From positions 1,286,010 through 1,350,009 of the forward strand of contig CM022676.1 in NCBI GenBank assembly GCA_012295275.1: DNA of 64,000 bases. Reading direction: 5' to 3'. A program made the position numbers and the translations under genes. Positions 61,940 through 64,000 of this stretch are shown here, in pieces; the stretch's first letter is position 1; the number at the start of each line of letters is the position of its first letter. The notes beneath the pieces were generated by a model that was not told the origin of the DNA, did no database searches, and saw nothing but the letters and a program-made list of their open reading frames with translations. Source of the stretch: Chrysomallon squamiferum (lineage: Eukaryota; Mollusca; Gastropoda; Neomphalida; Peltospiridae).

Positions 61940-62156
61940 ATAATTGATAATAGTAGTAGTAGTAGCAGTAGCAGTAGTTGTTTTGGTTGTATTGCTGTAA
62001 TTGCTAAAACTGGGAATGTTTTTAAAATAATTTATTGTAAAATGTGAAGATGAATATCCGCTTCGTATTACTAAAACTTACCGTTATTATTGTTACTTTG
62101 CGCAAATATTGCTTAGATTTTATTTCTTTTTTATTCTAAAGATTGACCGATGAAGA
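61940..62156 (+). promoter_or_regulatory. Conserved 5' flank of EEP-family copy B
   Basis: Near-identical to the flank of copy A: TAG-type run, ttgttttggttgtattgctg, gaagatgaatatccgcttcg, a T-rich tract and tctaaag|attgaccg before the ATG. Confidence 0.45.
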
Positions 62157-63034
62157 ATGGAGACTGCTGATTTGATTAACATGATCGCTAATGGACCCAC
62201 TTCCCGGGGCATGGCAGTCAGAAGAAAAACAGTTATTGCCAAGTTATTAAAAGAAGAAAAATACTTTTTGATTTTCATGCAAGAATTTCTTTGGAAAGAT
62301 TTCCATGTATTTAAGGATGTGCCAGCCGAATGTGTGTACAGAGGGAACAGAGAAGCTGATTCGTTTTTAGAACAGAAACGATGAGATTTCTTGATGACGA
62401 AGATGCTCTTAATAACAAATTAATCGAATGCAACATACCTGATAATGTCAGCAGTCGTATGAGTGTTTGTATGATGGAAGGAAGATGTTCAAAATTTCTC
62501 TTTGTTTCTTGGCATGGACCTAACAAAAAGCCCAAGGAAGTCGCTGTCGCCGAGTTATGGGAGGAGGTCAATAAAAATGTCGCCAGTTTATCCGACGAGC
62601 TCAAGAAAAAGTTCGCCATTTTTTCCCAGAAGGTGAATGAAAATGTCGCCAGTTTTTCCGAGAAGTACAAAAAAAATCCTGCCGATTCATCCGAGGAGAC
62701 CAGGAGTATTGCTTTATTCAAGATAAATCGCGCCAGAAAATTCGGAGAAAAGGTAATTGAGATGAAAGAAAAATCTGGATGTCGTGTGATTGTCAGTGGT
62801 GATTTCAATCTGAAAGCAGAAACTGTTCAGAAGTGCATTCCTAAAGAACTGCGTGTGATCAGTCCATCTGAAGTCTCAATAGACATGTTCCTGCTTGACA
62901 AAACAGTAACACAAATCGGTGATATTGAGTCGGAAAAGTTGGACGATGTTGACGGAAAAGGAGCGTTCGATCATCCCCTGCTAAAGTTAAAAGTTGAACT
63001 TTATATAAGATGCCCCTGGTGCTTCTTTGAGTAA
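62157..63034 (+). pseudogene. EEP-fold nuclease-like gene, copy B, one homopolymer indel
   Basis: Near-identical to copy A. A T-run at about 62363-62367 has five T where copy A has six, which ends the frame at 62384; from 62381 the rest is one open frame to 63034. With equal T-run length the gene would be 292 residues. The motifs FMQEF, SWHGP, SGDFNLKAETV, SIDMFLLD and FDHPLL are all present, with the second half undamaged, including the region broken in copy A. Since A and B are broken at different homopolymers, both may be functional genes with sequence errors. The protein carries an insertion of five 11-residue repeats between SWHGP and GDFN that the 56172 paralogue lacks. Confidence 0.78.
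62543..62707 (+). repeat. Five in-frame 33-nt (11-residue) coding repeats
   Basis: The units read AVAELWEEVNK, NVASLSDELKK, KFAIFSQKVNE, NVASFSEKYKK and NPADSSEETRS, back to back with no spacing. DNA copies share gtcgccagtttatccga-like cores. The pattern of hydrophobic and charged residues with an 11-residue period is what long amphipathic or hendecad helices show. The first four units are the most helix-like. Confidence 0.85.
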
Positions 63035-64000
63035 TTCTAAATGGGAGATTAACTTACAAAACGTGTAGTCTTCTTTTGTTCAAAAAGGAACTTTTTATAT
63101 TTTCATATCAAACATAATAAACATAATGATAATAATAACTATAGTTGCTAACTTTATAGGGTTTTAGTAAAAGAATACTATCTATTAATTTCTATTTTTC
63201 TCTCTATTCAGTTTGTAGTTTTATTTAGTTTTATTTAGTTTTTGTTTGTATTATTTATTACGTTTTCTTACAATTATACATAGTCACTTGAAGATAACCT
63301 GATCTTTGAAAGAAAGGAATATTTAGTTACACATTTTATGTATTTTTCTGCTTTGTATAAAATAATAATATACAAAAATTATTAATAAAATTAATTTTAG
63401 CACTATCCTCTTCATTTGTTTTGTTTTGCTTTTCTTATAAATTATTTGATATTTTTATTTCATTTTATTTTTAATTACAGTATTCTCTTAAATTTCTCAA
63501 AATACATGCATATAATACCTGTTCATATAAAATGTATGTGACGTAAATCATAATTTTATCTTTAGAACAGATACAGATAGAAACTTGTACTATTATTTAT
63601 AAATTTGAATACACGAATTAAATTCTAAAAATACCTCTACAGAAAATCTCGCAATGGAAGAAAATTAACCAGCAAAAGTAAAAAACATACTCTTATTTAA
63701 CTTTGTATAACTGTTCAGGAAATGAAATTATATTACACAAAATTAACCCACTTCTAAAGCATAGTAGAAGATTTATTAATTTTTTGTATTCTTTAGTTTA
63801 TTTATTTTTTAAATGATTTTATTTGATATTTTGATGTCATTTTATTATACTTTATTCACATTAAATTCTTAAAATACTTGTGTAGAACAGATATACATAC
63901 AGAGAAATTCTATTATTTATACATTTGTATACATTATATTGTTTTAAATTCTTAAAAATACCTCTATAGAATATCACATAATAGAAAAAAAAAAAAAAAA

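Larger units (their letters stand above)
59195..64000. repeat. Segmental duplication of about 49090-53970
   Basis: From tttaaacagaccggctaaaa onward this block tracks 49090-53970 with very few differences, mostly microsatellite and homopolymer lengths. The offset shrinks from about 10.1 kb to about 10.05 kb. It includes the last kilobase of a 1.42-kb unit, the 5' flank, EEP copy B and its 3' flank, and runs off the window inside the poly(A) tract equivalent to 53941. Confidence 0.93.

Noticed and set aside
62381-63034. A separate short gene starting at the ATG overlapping the stop at 62384
   Set aside because: The ATGA overlap is a by-product of a one-base T-run difference. Copy A shows that the two frames are one gene.

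Overview
This is an AT-rich animal nuclear window dense in triplet and dinucleotide microsatellites. Two multi-exon genes with GT-AG introns lie head to tail on the + strand. Their protein similarity, short-to-medium introns and repeat load suggest an invertebrate, and a mollusc-like lophotrochozoan is my best guess. That placement is inference only.

Layout. Positions 1-5135 are intergenic, with microsatellites and one MITE-like element at about 2042-2860. XRCC1, the scaffold of single-strand-break and base-excision repair, occupies 5136-14771 in 16 coding exons (591 aa). A 4.3 kb spacer follows. An ABCC1/MRP-type ABC transporter occupies 19068-41357 in 31 coding exons (about 1550 aa), with one single-base frameshift in exon 9. 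From 41358 to 45500 there is a 3' flank, microsatellites and an 829-bp MITE with a 6-bp target duplication. From 45.5 kb to the end is a young, segmentally duplicated region. It holds a tandem array of about 1.42-kb units, a DNase I-like (EEP-fold) gene present as one intact member (56172-56927) and two near-identical copies broken by single-base indels (52109-52987 and 62157-63034), and inverted repeats around the intact member. The segment from about 49.1 to 54.0 kb is repeated at about 59.2 to 64.0 kb.

The most unusual pattern is in the introns. At least five introns (one in XRCC1, four in the transporter) carry tandem arrays whose repeat unit contains the splice junction itself: donor, acceptor plus exon start, or exon end plus donor. 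A sixth array repeats a branch-point-like TACTAAAC motif twelve times just upstream of an acceptor. The second unusual point is the EEP family. Its upstream flank has been amplified without the gene body, and two members carry an in-frame run of five 11-residue (33-nt) repeats inside the nuclease fold.

XRCC1 and the transporter have no evident functional link. Their adjacency is only a synteny observation. All exon boundaries were derived by eye from reading frame, family similarity and GT-AG rules.
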